A stretch of DNA of 64,000 nt from Bartonella sp. JB63 (GTDB lineage Bacteria > Pseudomonadota > Alphaproteobacteria > Rhizobiales > Rhizobiaceae), in NCBI RefSeq assembly GCF_002022665.1, contig NZ_CP019788.1:1137501-1201500 (forward strand), in the 5' to 3' direction. The notes under the pieces were generated by a model. The model worked only from the letters and a program-made list of their open reading frames with translations. It made no database searches and was not told the origin of the DNA. Of this stretch, positions 8,107-16,737 are shown one piece after another; position 1 is the stretch's first letter, and each line of letters opens with the position of its first letter. Position numbers and translations under genes: made by a program.

Positions 8107-9012
8107 ATGCTATACGAAAAAGATTCAGAGAAATTAGACGCGCCTCATACAACTCCTTCCTCATTTATTATCAAATTTCCTGATAGAGAAGTTTTGTTTG
8201 CCAAACGAGCTCAACGCTTTACAGATTTAGCCACCACTCACTCTGCTAAAAATACCCTTCTCTTTTTAGCTAATTTTTGCACAGTCCAACAAAAATTAGT
8301 CGAACGATTTAAAGATTTTTCCAGTGCACTTGCTCGTTTTGGTGCTCTTTCGACTCCTTTTATTGATCGAGAAAAGATATTAGAATTGGGGTTTTATGAA
8401 AGTGTTGTGCATGATTTTTTAAACAATATGTCAACGTATAGTCTCTCCACAAAACAAAAAGAAGCTTTAAACACAACGCATCTTCAAAAAGATCAATGGC
8501 GTCTCTGGGGAAATAATATACTTCATTGTAAAATTCCTCCAAAACAAGCAGGAGAACATCTTTTTATCACTGGTGTTTTACAAATTATTTATTCTCTGGC
8601 TGCTTCACAGCTCAATTCTCAAATTGTAAAGCTGCAACAACAGAATCTGTGCCCTGCCTGCAGAGGAATACATTCAGCAAGTATTATTATTGATGAAGGA
8701 CTAAAAGAAGAAAGCACACGATTTTGTTCATGTCTTTATTGTGGCACCTTATGGCATTATCCACCTTTTCAGTGCACCTTTTGCGAATCAACTGAAAGCG
8801 TCTCTTGCTGCGATTTTAACAAAAGTTCAGAGACTGTTCTCGTTGAAACATGTCAGACATGTCAGCGTTCTTGCAAACAACTCGATCAACGTAAAAATCC
8901 GTCTTTGGAAGTTTTTGCTGATGATATCGCCTATACACTAGATCACATCTCGCAATCTCCTCTGCCTTTAAAGAAAGGAGCTTTTAATCCCTTTCTAATG
9001 GAATACACATAA
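8107..9012 (+). CDS. fdhE: FdhE, formate dehydrogenase accessory protein
   Basis: Protein of 301 residues of the FdhE family, iron-binding rubredoxin-like proteins needed for maturation of respiratory formate dehydrogenase. The N-terminal 170 residues are helical. The C-terminal half carries four CxxC pairs: Cys182/185, Cys209/212, Cys223/226 and Cys249/252, all intact. AGAGGGAT lies 7 nt before the ATG. No formate dehydrogenase subunit gene lies in this window, so whether the client enzyme exists in this genome is open. Conserved metal-binding cysteines argue that it is not a pseudogene. Confidence 0.9.
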   Translation: MLYEKDSEKLDAPHTTPSSFIIKFPDREVLFAKRAQRFTDLATTHSAKNTLLFLANFCTVQQKLVERFKDFSSALARFGALSTPFIDREKILELGFYESVVHDFLNNMSTYSLSTKQKEALNTTHLQKDQWRLWGNNILHCKIPPKQAGEHLFITGVLQIIYSLAASQLNSQIVKLQQQNLCPACRGIHSASIIIDEGLKEESTRFCSCLYCGTLWHYPPFQCTFCESTESVSCCDFNKSSETVLVETCQTCQRSCKQLDQRKNPSLEVFADDIAYTLDHISQSPLPLKKGAFNPFLMEYT

Positions 9013-9120
9013 TTTACTGAGAATGAATAACACACTATGAATAAAGCTGACTTCTCTTTCTCTGAGAAGAAGGTTCACATCATTGAAAAACATACCATCA
9101 TTGGGAAATGCCTAATATCC

Positions 9121-9141
9121 TTGAGCAAAATTTTCGCTCAA
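9121..9141 (+). terminator. hairpin behind fdhE
   Basis: TTGAGC and GCTCAA form a 6-bp stem around a 9-nt loop, followed by TATATTAAAT. It is weak, but it sits between two convergent genes where a terminator is expected. Confidence 0.35.
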
Positions 9142-9173
9142 TATATTAAATATTAATATATTAAATTGAGGTC

Positions 9174-9623
9174 TTAAAAATGATGGCGCCCTTTATTATT
9201 TCCTTCACTTTTTTCCTGTTCACTGAGAAGACAATCACGAAATAAAAAATAATTTCCATCTCCTGGACGAATGATTTTTATACATTTTTTCTTAACATCA
9301 TCGGAGGAATGTCCCCACATTTTGCGCGTTGCAAAAAAAGCCTCACTCTCTAAATTAAAGCAGCGTAGATAAACTTGTTCCACCATATCGGGTGTAGCTA
9401 AAGCAGCGATTTCTTTGCAATAAACACGAAAATCAAATGTTGGAATAACTAATTTAACGGGGTCTTCTTGTACGCTCTCTTGTTTGAAAAAAAAGTAACT
9501 GAGAATCGTTTTCACCACAAAACCAAAAGTCAGCACACAAAAAAGAACGATACAAACAAAAGACATTTTTTTATATAATTTTTTGCGATAGGATTTTCGT
9601 CTTGCGCGGAGTCTTTTTTCCAT
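9174..9623 (-). CDS. hypothetical membrane-anchored protein
   Basis: Protein of about 149 residues from the ATG at 9623, chosen because AAAGGA lies 10 nt upstream. A longer frame reaches 9686. A very basic N-terminus (MEKRLRARRKSYRKKLYKK) precedes one transmembrane segment, giving an N-in, C-out topology. The outer domain has four cysteines (YCKE, RCFN, KKCIKII, RDCLLSE) and a GDGNYFLFRDCL motif that recalls small periplasmic proteins of Rhizobiales. No function is known. Confidence 0.65.
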   Translation of the reverse strand: MEKRLRARRKSYRKKLYKKMSFVCIVLFCVLTFGFVVKTILSYFFFKQESVQEDPVKLVIPTFDFRVYCKEIAALATPDMVEQVYLRCFNLESEAFFATRKMWGHSSDDVKKKCIKIIRPGDGNYFLFRDCLLSEQEKSEGNNKGRHHF

Positions 9624-9686
9624 AAACAGCGTATCCTTTACTCTACCGAGAGAACAAAGCTTATTTGAGAAGACAATTTTGAACAA

Positions 9687-10002
9687 AATAAAAAGTCATT
9701 ATCAATTGTCTGACATCAAAAAGCAACCTTTCATTCATTTCAAGAAAGAAACCTTTCTGTTTTTCTCAGGCTAAAATTTCTTCTTATGATAAATGATAAA
9801 ATCGTCTTGCTCTTTTTATCTTTTTTAATTTCGCAAATTTTTATCAGCATCATAAAAAAACACACTGCTTTATTCTCTTCCCTAAAAAAATTAACAAAAG
9901 CAGAGAATAAAGTGACCAAAATATTGGTGTTTTTCATTTTCATTTCTTTTTTACTCTAGCTGTCTAGCCTTCCCCTGCAGATCAGTTTTTTCGTTTTTAT
10001 GA
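9687..10002. other. gene-free AT-rich stretch before the phage-derived cluster
   Basis: No credible gene. The short minus-strand frame at 9740-9943 is lysine- and isoleucine-rich by base composition and has no ribosome site. Confidence 0.5.
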
Positions 10003-10215
10003 TCACCAACATTTCTGTTTTTTTCCAAAATGGTCTGTTTCTACAATCCAGCGGGATAACAAAGGTTCCGTTTTAACCAAATTTGCAGGTTTATTAATAG
10101 TCGGAGGCTTGCTCCATCCTATGCAAGAGAATGGTACACTCCTTTGGCATCCCCCCAAGAGCACGACAGAGGTTAAAAGGGGAAAGAGCAAAAGTCTCAA
10201 CATTAATTTTCTCAC
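10003..10215 (-). CDS. outer-membrane spanin (Rz1-like lipoprotein)
   Basis: Protein of 70 residues (GTG start), or 66 from the ATG at 10203. It has a hydrophobic signal and lipobox LLGGC, then a short mature part ending in CW. The mature pattern, with a Cys-x-GW-x-PP start and C-terminal KCW, resembles Rz1-type o-spanins of alphaproteobacterial phages. Its first 122 bp lie inside the preceding i-spanin gene in another frame, the overlapping architecture typical of Rz/Rz1. With the partner it would fuse the inner and outer membranes at the last step of lysis. Confidence 0.65.
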   Translation of the reverse strand: MRKLMLRLLLFPLLTSVVLLGGCQRSVPFSCIGWSKPPTINKPANLVKTEPLLSRWIVETDHFGKKQKCW

Positions 10216-10345
10216 GATTTTGAAGAGCTGACATCGCTTGCATTAAGGACCTTGTCCGTTCAAAAGAACGTCCATAAAAAAAGCTACTCAATGCAATAAT
10301 AATTATTAAAAGCGCCACAAAGCTCCATCGAAATAAAAAAACCAC
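10094..10345 (-). CDS. inner-membrane spanin candidate (Rz-like)
   Basis: Protein of 83 residues with one N-terminal transmembrane segment (about 4-24) and a periplasmic helical part ending in a two-cysteine motif (NLCRALGGMPKEC). The GTG start overlaps the endolysin stop (TAGTG), so translation is coupled. The next lipoprotein gene begins inside this gene. The size, topology and nested downstream lipoprotein support an i-spanin. It is short for Rz, and a holin function for the membrane segment cannot be excluded because no separate holin is seen. Confidence 0.6.
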   Translation of the reverse strand: MVFLFRWSFVALLIIIIALSSFFYGRSFERTRSLMQAMSALQNREKINVETFALSPFNLCRALGGMPKECTILLHRMEQASDY

Positions 10346-11004
10346 TATTGTTCTTTCCCTACTGTCTTAATATACAAGATGGTACCCAAAATGACGGCTA
10401 AAATCATAATGCCCGCTAGAGCCCATTGTACAGGACCTTGTCCTGTAACAAACCCTGTAAGACCTGAAAAAGATGCAATTAATGGCGCAAAGACTTCTGC
10501 TCTGAAAAAAAGAGCTTTCTCCGCTATTTCCACTTTCTGATAATTAGAAGAAACATAAGCTCCTTTGGCCCATAAACCAGCCTCAGCTGCTCGTCGATGC
10601 ACAAGCCCTTGCAAACGTTTTCCGCCTGCTTTTGTCCATTTTTGCAATTCAGCTGGTACAGCTTCATACTCTCCTTTATTCAATTTTCTTAAGAGTGTAG
10701 AATTGCAAAAGGCCTCTATTCCTACATTATAACAAAAAGACACAAGAGCTGCAAATTGTTCATCGGTTAAGGGCTGTTTCACCTTGCGTTCCACGGTTCG
10801 CTCGAATTGGCTTAAATCTTTTCGAAGCAAAGCTTCTGCTTCAAGATGGGTGATTTCCATACCATCTTTCACAACAGGTTCTCCTGCTTGCACTGTATGA
10901 CCATAGCCTATTGTCAACACACCAACAGCATCTTGATAAGCTTTTAAGCGTAATCCTTCCCATTGTTTAATAAGTGCAAGTCCTTCTTTTGATATTTTAC
11001 GCAT
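10345..11004 (-). CDS. endolysin, GH24 lysozyme with C-terminal membrane anchor
   Basis: Muramidase of 219 residues that cuts the glycan backbone of peptidoglycan. The T4-lysozyme triad fits the spacing E-8-D-5-T: Glu16, Asp25 and Thr31. The GH24 fold covers about residues 5-145. A hydrophobic segment near the C-terminus (about 190-213) would anchor it in the membrane, and no N-terminal signal or SAR helix is present. Release by a holin, or use of the tail segment for membrane insertion, is therefore likely. It stands first in the lysis unit, followed by the two overlapping spanin genes. Confidence 0.9.
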   Translation of the reverse strand: MRKISKEGLALIKQWEGLRLKAYQDAVGVLTIGYGHTVQAGEPVVKDGMEITHLEAEALLRKDLSQFERTVERKVKQPLTDEQFAALVSFCYNVGIEAFCNSTLLRKLNKGEYEAVPAELQKWTKAGGKRLQGLVHRRAAEAGLWAKGAYVSSNYQKVEIAEKALFFRAEVFAPLIASFSGLTGFVTGQGPVQWALAGIMILAVILGTILYIKTVGKEQ

Positions 11005-11125
11005 TTTTCTGATTCCATAAAATGGCTTGGGTGGTGAAGATCGTGAAGATCAATGTATCTCTTCTTCATTATACATGATGAAGGAGACACTTAATTATCC
11101 GCTTAATCCTTTTCACTTTTGGAAA

Positions 11126-11377
11126 TCACCCTGCTTTTTCTGATAAAAAATTATTATCTTTTATGATTGTTGTCAATTTTTCTTCTAACGCTGTAACACG
11201 CTGTGAAAGGTTTGTATAATTTGTTTGCTGTTTTTTATCTTCACGCCTGACCTCTTGAGACATTTGCTTTAACAAAGCATTTAAAGGGGCATGCCCCATT
11301 CTCCCACTGGCGTAGAGAACAACACGAATATAATTAGGATCATCGATATCAGCGATTGAAAATGGAAATAATGCCAT
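11126..11377 (-). CDS. small phage protein with C-terminal coiled coil
   Basis: Protein of 83 residues between the collar fibre and endolysin genes. Residues 1-40 include an IADIDDPNYIRVVLY segment. From about 45 to 78 there is a heptad-like coiled coil (TNLSQRVTALEEKLTTII). No membrane segment, so it is not an obvious holin. Function unknown. Its position suggests a minor structural or lysis-associated protein. Confidence 0.65.
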   Translation of the reverse strand: MALFPFSIADIDDPNYIRVVLYASGRMGHAPLNALLKQMSQEVRREDKKQQTNYTNLSQRVTALEEKLTTIIKDNNFLSEKAG

Positions 11378-11552
11378 TTTACTCTCTCCCTTTTCGCCTA
11401 TGTAATCAATATGTCGTGATGAAAATAGAGAAAATTTTCATCACTTCTTTTTTCCATTGTCGTGTTTTCAAGATTTACCTACACTTATATTTATTTTGCC
11501 TCTCTCCCACGAAGCAACGAAAACACTTTGAAGTTTTTGAGAACGAAAAATT

Positions 11553-12533
11553 TTATACCTTAATGGCATAAATAACAGCCATATTCTTAGGACGTGTTTC
11601 CTCTTCCCCTGTTTTATTGAGGATTATTTCGTGGGTATGTTCTCCTGCAGAATCTGTATACCTTGTTTCTGGGTCTCTATGTCTGATAAGGCCTCCCCCT
11701 CCTTGTATATCATTCCTCTCCTTACTCATTACAAATGAGTGCTTATGTTGTCCTGCTTTATTTGTTTTTCCCGTATGGGTATGGGATTCAAAAGAATCTT
11801 TTTGCTCACTTCCCAAAACACGATTTTTATCAATCCCTCTTTCACTGTCCAATCCCCGTAAAAACATGCCACGAAAATCGGGGACATTAAAGGTTGTTGT
11901 GCCATCTCCTTTTCCCCAAACTTCTCCAATAGCTTCAAAAAGGCTAGCATATTCCTCTCGTACATAAGCTTTACCATCACATAACAGCCATTCGGTGGGG
12001 ATTTTTTCCATTGCAAAGCAAGCAATAAACCCTGAAGGAAAACTGACTTTAGGGATAATAACGGTTGGATTTGTTAAATACCATCCTTCTCCATTTCCTT
12101 CACCGATTCCAGAATAATAGATGAGCTCATAAAGCCCTCCCTTTTGCATTTCCCCACCGGTTAAAGGCTTGAGCCCTTCTTGTGTTCCTTTATAAATCAA
12201 CTGAGAAGACAACTGATTTAAGACAACACTTGTTGCTCCCACATTGGTTTCTTGAGATTTGAATCGGAGCACAATACCATTTTGATAAGCTGCATAAGGA
12301 ACCTTAGTGGTCAAGTGAATAGAAGTTTTACTCTCGCTCTTTTCTTCGGTCGTTATAGTGAATTTAACCTCAACCGTTCCCCCGATATCAGATAAATATT
12401 CTTTGACGCGCTGCATCATTGCTCGAGCACTATCATTCACTGAACTCGGAGGTTGTCCTTCAGCCCAGTTGATTATTTCGTCGGAACGAGCATTTTCGGC
12501 TGCGACAAGAGACCAATCATAAATCGAGCTCAT
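11553..12533 (-). CDS. phage tail collar/fibre protein
   Basis: Protein of 326 residues. The N-terminal 50 residues (INWAEGQPPSSVNDSARAMM) are a fibre attachment motif common in short-tailed phage fibres. Residues about 160-225 form a phage tail collar domain (WLLCDGKAYVREEY, VPDFRGMFLRG). The C-terminus has His-rich HTHTG and HKHSF loops, as in receptor-binding tips. The start overlaps the preceding gene by 4 bp (ATGA). It probably determines particle adsorption to recipient cells. Its receptor is unknown. Confidence 0.85.
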   Translation of the reverse strand: MSSIYDWSLVAAENARSDEIINWAEGQPPSSVNDSARAMMQRVKEYLSDIGGTVEVKFTITTEEKSESKTSIHLTTKVPYAAYQNGIVLRFKSQETNVGATSVVLNQLSSQLIYKGTQEGLKPLTGGEMQKGGLYELIYYSGIGEGNGEGWYLTNPTVIIPKVSFPSGFIACFAMEKIPTEWLLCDGKAYVREEYASLFEAIGEVWGKGDGTTTFNVPDFRGMFLRGLDSERGIDKNRVLGSEQKDSFESHTHTGKTNKAGQHKHSFVMSKERNDIQGGGGLIRHRDPETRYTDSAGEHTHEIILNKTGEEETRPKNMAVIYAIKV

Positions 12534-13654
12534 AGAATCTGTCCTTTTTGTGAAACACTAAACCAAGAAAAGAAAGAAGAGAAAAAGGCAAAGAATTTTT
12601 TCTTTGGTTTTTTAACCTTTTCCAATCCAAAGCCGAGTGTGTTATAATTCACGTGTAATAAATGTGTTTTTATATTCATATAAACAGCATCAGGTTTCAA
12701 ACGAATGAGATCTTGAGCAAGAACTCCACGATAGCGTTGTGGATTTCCTTTATAATTAAATTCATAGAGGGGATAGCCATTTTTTTCCCCTATGGGGACG
12801 ATATTTTCTTTAACTTTTACATCGGAAAGACCAATAATGCCTTTCAACAAGCCAAGCACCCGCTGTGCATCATGCAAAGGATCTTTTATAGTCGAAGGCG
12901 TAGTTATGGTTTCTCCTGTTTTTGTGCCATAGCTACTGGCTGCTTTGGTTCCAAGATTCAGTAATCTCTCTAATTGGTTCCAAGCTTGATTATCTTGTTC
13001 GAACCATTTTTCTCTCTCTACATCCAAAGCATGCTGCTGATTTGCATCCTGCACCATTCCTCCTTTTAAAGCATTGTTTTGAGCATTGCTTTGTCCTTGA
13101 TAAAAATTATTGGCTGCATTCACCTGATTTTGCATCGAACGATCAATCATCTGATTAGCGTTGAGCATATGATTGACATCATGATTATATTGTTGTGCGG
13201 TTGCCTGAGTTGCTAATGCCCCCAATGCATCGGTAAGCACACCGGTATGTGCTCCAGAGCCGTAGCGTCCTGCTCCCGCCATAGATTGGTTGACAACATC
13301 GGAAGTTTTATTCAGTGCATTGCTAAGAGCATTATTAAATTTGCTATTATTGCCCATCCAATTTCCAGCGGCCATATCTGAAAGATTTTGTGCACTTTTT
13401 GTCGGTGCTTTAAGCCACTCATTAAGCGCCGAATTATTATACTGATTGGCTGCATTTTCTAGACCCTGTAGAGCATTTTGTGTTGTCTCACTTAAACCGG
13501 CATGGCGTTCTCCTTGATAGACATTTCCCTCAATACCTTTATTATACAAATTGAGGGCTTCAACACTTGCCTGTTTTAAAATATCCTCTGCCCATGAGGG
13601 AGGAGCGTTCGTTTGTGTCGTTGTTTGAACTTGAGGACTTTTCCGTCTGCTCAT
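12530..13654 (-). CDS. virion protein with C-terminal S74-type intramolecular chaperone domain
   Basis: Protein of 374 residues. Residues 1-250 are Asn-, Gln- and Ala-rich and helical (many QNALQG- and NAANNFYQGQ-like stretches), as in podophage ejection or internal virion proteins. From about residue 278 there is a SDVKVKENI motif followed by YRGVLAQDLIRLKPDAV, the signature of the S74 chaperone found at the end of tail spikes and fibres. A lysine-rich tail follows. The gene begins inside the upstream gene (95-bp overlap) and ends in a 4-bp overlap with the collar gene. It may be a fibre, a needle or an ejection protein. Confidence 0.75.
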   Translation of the reverse strand: MSRRKSPQVQTTTQTNAPPSWAEDILKQASVEALNLYNKGIEGNVYQGERHAGLSETTQNALQGLENAANQYNNSALNEWLKAPTKSAQNLSDMAAGNWMGNNSKFNNALSNALNKTSDVVNQSMAGAGRYGSGAHTGVLTDALGALATQATAQQYNHDVNHMLNANQMIDRSMQNQVNAANNFYQGQSNAQNNALKGGMVQDANQQHALDVEREKWFEQDNQAWNQLERLLNLGTKAASSYGTKTGETITTPSTIKDPLHDAQRVLGLLKGIIGLSDVKVKENIVPIGEKNGYPLYEFNYKGNPQRYRGVLAQDLIRLKPDAVYMNIKTHLLHVNYNTLGFGLEKVKKPKKKFFAFFSSFFSWFSVSQKGQIL

Positions 13655-14141
13655 GCGTTAAAACCTTTCTATAATGAATAAGATTGATGGCATATCCGTG
13701 ATGAACAAGTATTTTTGCCCACCCAGATCTTCCTAGTGTCAAAATTTCATCAGCATCGATAGTACGTGCCCATTGTTCGAGTTGATCAATCAATGGAACC
13801 AGTTTCACCCCTCCTTGACCAGCAAGATCTAAGATCACAACACGTTTTTTTCCATCATGTGTTCTTTCAATTTTAGTGACCACAAAAGCACTAAATTCAG
13901 TTTTGTTTTTTAAGATCAACCACAACTGTGTTTTTCCAGCAATGATCTCTTCAGCCATATGCTTCAAACACACATCATGAGGAAATCGTCGAACATATTT
14001 CCGCATAGCCGCATTAATAGCTTCTCGATAGAGAGCTATTTTTTCCCAAGACCACTGATGCGTAGGATGAAGAGAATAAAAATCCTTATTTTCCGACTGC
14101 CGTATCATAATTCTGGCTTTTTTAGCCTTCTTCCAGCGCAT
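13560..14141 (-). CDS. phage GNAT-like acetyltransferase fold protein
   Basis: Protein of 193 residues in the morphogenesis block, read as an N-acetyltransferase-like fold from its strand/helix order (LWLILKNKTEFSAFVVTKIE, then VVILDLAGQGG, then LEQWARTIDADEILTLGRSGWAKILVHHGY). Proteins like this occur in P22-like and T7-like phages between head-completion and fibre genes. Their role is not settled. GGGGG lies 5 nt before the ATG at 14141. The last 95 bp overlap the next gene in another frame. Confidence 0.65.
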   Translation of the reverse strand: MRWKKAKKARIMIRQSENKDFYSLHPTHQWSWEKIALYREAINAAMRKYVRRFPHDVCLKHMAEEIIAGKTQLWLILKNKTEFSAFVVTKIERTHDGKKRVVILDLAGQGGVKLVPLIDQLEQWARTIDADEILTLGRSGWAKILVHHGYAINLIHYRKVLTHEQTEKSSSSNNDTNERSSLMGRGYFKTGKC

Positions 14142-14489
14142 GACACCCCCGCTTCTTAACCCTTTTACTCTGCTTTCGCTAGAAATCCCTGTGTTGCTAT
14201 ACTCAACACATACTTATCCTCAAAACATATCTCACTGTTCATCCAGAGCATTTCTACTGTTCACAACGATAATCCTGCTCAGCCTCTTTCAGTGCATGGG
14301 GAAAAACAACATACAACACTAAAAAACCAGCAATCCACAACCTTTGCCCATTGCCCACGTCTATTGTTCTACTTCTTACATGTTACCTTTATTGAATTAC
14401 TTACCGTATCAAACTCCTGCCCTCAGCACACGCACCACATTGACCCTTTGTTCTGGCAGGCTAACACATTTAGTTATTTTGAGGCATGC
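14142..14489. other. 348-bp gap inside the phage-derived operon
   Basis: The largest hole in an otherwise gapless operon. Its base composition looks less AT-rich than ordinary spacers here, but neither strand has a credible frame, and the minus strand only offers short broken frames. It may be the remnant of a lost morphogenesis gene. Confidence 0.45.
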
Positions 14490-15953
14490 TTAACGCATAC
14501 CGGCAGATCGCAACTCAACATCGAATCCAGTCACGTGAGACCAATTAACCCCTTCCGGTATCCGAAGCTTAAAACGATAAAACCGTGCTCTAGCACGAGA
14601 ATGAATTTGCCCTGTATGTGCAGAAGGTTGTCTTTCTGGCAACCAAACAGTTTCTTCTTCAAGAGCTTGACGAAAACGCATACCAATCGACAAGTAAAAT
14701 GTTTCACTATTCACCTGAGGCATAATATTTTTCACCCGAGTCATCATGCCATCCGTCTGTCCCATTTCTTGCGAGGTCACCACACAAGCCATAGGAGGGC
14801 CGGAAAATGATCCGAGCCTACCTTCATGATCGAAAGCTCCTAAAATTGGTGTTTCATTTTCCCACACTTTACTATCAAGAGAAAAAGGTAAATCATCCAA
14901 ACTTTCTGAAACCCGATCAAGCCCTTCTAAAGTATATCCGGCCAGAAAAATAGGTAAAATTATTTTGATATTTACCGTCGCTTTTGTCCACTTTTGTAAT
15001 CCCCAATCATAAATCAGCAGGATCCGTTCTTCGATCATTTCATCAGCATCGATAATCCAATAAACCCGATTGTAAACGCCATCGATTGCAGCACTCAAAG
15101 TGGACAATTGGTTCTCTGAGGTTTCTGCCACCATGGTTCGATCCACCTTTTCGAATCCAATGGGAGTAATCCGTCCATCGGTTGTAATTTGATAAAAACC
15201 TCCATCATCGGCAAAGAAAGCAAGATCCCCACGGCAAACGATTGATTCAGCATTCTTTGCTCCGCGTTTATCATGTATTTTTTGAAAACTGAAGATAATT
15301 TTAGATCCTGGGATAAAAGAGCCTGCATAAATTGCAGAACGCATAAAGATTAGCGGATTTGTTGTTTCAGTTGCTCCTTGAACATATCCCCCATCAGGAA
15401 AATCTTGATAATCGCAGCTTTTCTTCCCTACAGTCCAAAACTCAGGATCATTTAGCCCAGACCAATGGACGCGTCTTGGATGTTCGGGTAATTTCATTAA
15501 ACAGACGAAATCACCCCAAACACGGACAATTCCTGCTTGTGGAGGATTCCCACCTAAATCTCTGAAATTTTCATCTTGATTAATATCAATGACTTGTGGT
15601 TTATTATTAGCATTAACAGCGATAACATAATCACCAAACAAAGCAAAAGACCAAGGTGCATCAACATTGGCAAAATAAGATTTACCTTTACCCGTGACAT
15701 CTTTCCACTGCAACGTTGTATTACTGAGCTGATAGATTTTTTTTTCTGTTCCAACAATAATCGATACACCATTTTTTGTTTTTACAGCGATAGCACCTAA
15801 AATAGCCTCCGGACAGGGCTCTGAAAATGAACTAAAACTTGGCATTGGAATATAAGATCCATCTGCAGGGAGTACATTAATAAGCTCATCGGTAAAGAGA
15901 CTATTGATATTAGCGACATCGGGACGATAATCCGCGATAGAGAAAAAAGTCAT
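14490..15953 (-). CDS. podophage packaged-DNA stabilisation / tail hub protein (P22 gp10-like)
   Basis: Protein of 487 residues with beta-propeller-like repeats (VGTEKKIYQL, FALFGDYVIAVN, AIYAGSFIPGSKIIFSF, DLAFFADDGGFYQIT), matching the P22 gp10-type plug or hub that follows the head-tail adaptor in short-tailed phages. Start and stop abut the adaptor gene exactly (15953/15954). The family was recognised by pattern and gene order. It would close the portal channel after headful packaging. Confidence 0.75.
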   Translation of the reverse strand: MTFFSIADYRPDVANINSLFTDELINVLPADGSYIPMPSFSSFSEPCPEAILGAIAVKTKNGVSIIVGTEKKIYQLSNTTLQWKDVTGKGKSYFANVDAPWSFALFGDYVIAVNANNKPQVIDINQDENFRDLGGNPPQAGIVRVWGDFVCLMKLPEHPRRVHWSGLNDPEFWTVGKKSCDYQDFPDGGYVQGATETTNPLIFMRSAIYAGSFIPGSKIIFSFQKIHDKRGAKNAESIVCRGDLAFFADDGGFYQITTDGRITPIGFEKVDRTMVAETSENQLSTLSAAIDGVYNRVYWIIDADEMIEERILLIYDWGLQKWTKATVNIKIILPIFLAGYTLEGLDRVSESLDDLPFSLDSKVWENETPILGAFDHEGRLGSFSGPPMACVVTSQEMGQTDGMMTRVKNIMPQVNSETFYLSIGMRFRQALEEETVWLPERQPSAHTGQIHSRARARFYRFKLRIPEGVNWSHVTGFDVELRSAGMR

Positions 15954-16673
15954 TTAAAACCCCGTTGAAAGAATATTAGAGCATCCTTCGCGACGTGATG
16001 TTTCGTACCGCAAGAATTGGAGCTGTTCTTGAAAATCCTTAAACGAAACAGTCGCATATTCAGGATCTTTGAGAATATTTTTATAGAGTTCGTATTTTGC
16101 TCGTGCTTTAATCAAATCGAAAGCATAAATAAACCAAGGGTTTTCATCCTGTAGGGTAAGGATATCAGAAAAGTGTGCTGATCTCCAAAAGAGGCGGACA
16201 GTTTCAACAGTGTTGGGTGTTGGGAAAAGTCCGATTTTTTGATCCAAAAAAGTATAGAATACGGGTATTCCTTGAACTAAATGGTTTTTTTTATATTCTT
16301 TTTGCCCCTTCTTCATCGACTTGTAGAGAAGGGGTATTGGCTTTGCTTTTTTTTGTTCGAGCACTAAAGACTCAATGACCATTTCTGTTTCAAGAAAGGT
16401 GGTATCTTCATATTCATACCATGTTTTTCCGCTTTGTGTTTTAAAGCTTATTTCTCTCATTTTATTGAAGAAGAAAGGTTCTCGTTCACACAAACGAAGA
16501 GCAGTTAAAATGGAATCTTGAATTTGGACAGAATATTCAGCTGTTGTATCATCGATTTCATCTTGAATTAGCGTTACCATTTGCTCAAATGTTTTGGCAT
16601 GACCTGAGAATTTTGTAACAAATGAATAGGATTTGGCGGTAGATTTTATCGAAGAATATTCAGGAATAGACAT
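15954..16673 (-). CDS. head-tail adaptor protein (P22 gp4-like)
   Basis: Protein of 239 residues, mainly helical. ILTALRLCEREPFFFN near residue 60 and a C-terminal FIYAFDLIKARAKYELYKNIL helix fit the gp4-type adaptor that joins portal and stabilisation protein. The gene order capsid, adaptor, stabilisation protein is that of P22-like phages. An AAAGGAATTCC ribosome site lies before the ATG at 16673. Confidence 0.75.
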   Translation of the reverse strand: MSIPEYSSIKSTAKSYSFVTKFSGHAKTFEQMVTLIQDEIDDTTAEYSVQIQDSILTALRLCEREPFFFNKMREISFKTQSGKTWYEYEDTTFLETEMVIESLVLEQKKAKPIPLLYKSMKKGQKEYKKNHLVQGIPVFYTFLDQKIGLFPTPNTVETVRLFWRSAHFSDILTLQDENPWFIYAFDLIKARAKYELYKNILKDPEYATVSFKDFQEQLQFLRYETSRREGCSNILSTGF

Positions 16674-16737
16674 AGGAATTCCTTTGTATTTTGGTTCCTC
16701 CCAAGGGTGCTAGTTGGGAGAGAACTTTAAAAAACTT

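Noticed and set aside
9037..9156. 39-codon ATG frame behind fdhE on the plus strand
   Set aside because: No convincing ribosome site, and its end runs through a hairpin and an AT-repeat region. More likely non-coding.
14292..14810. 172-codon plus-strand frame across the phage operon gap
   Set aside because: It runs antisense into the well-supported stabilisation-protein gene and has no protein-like motifs.
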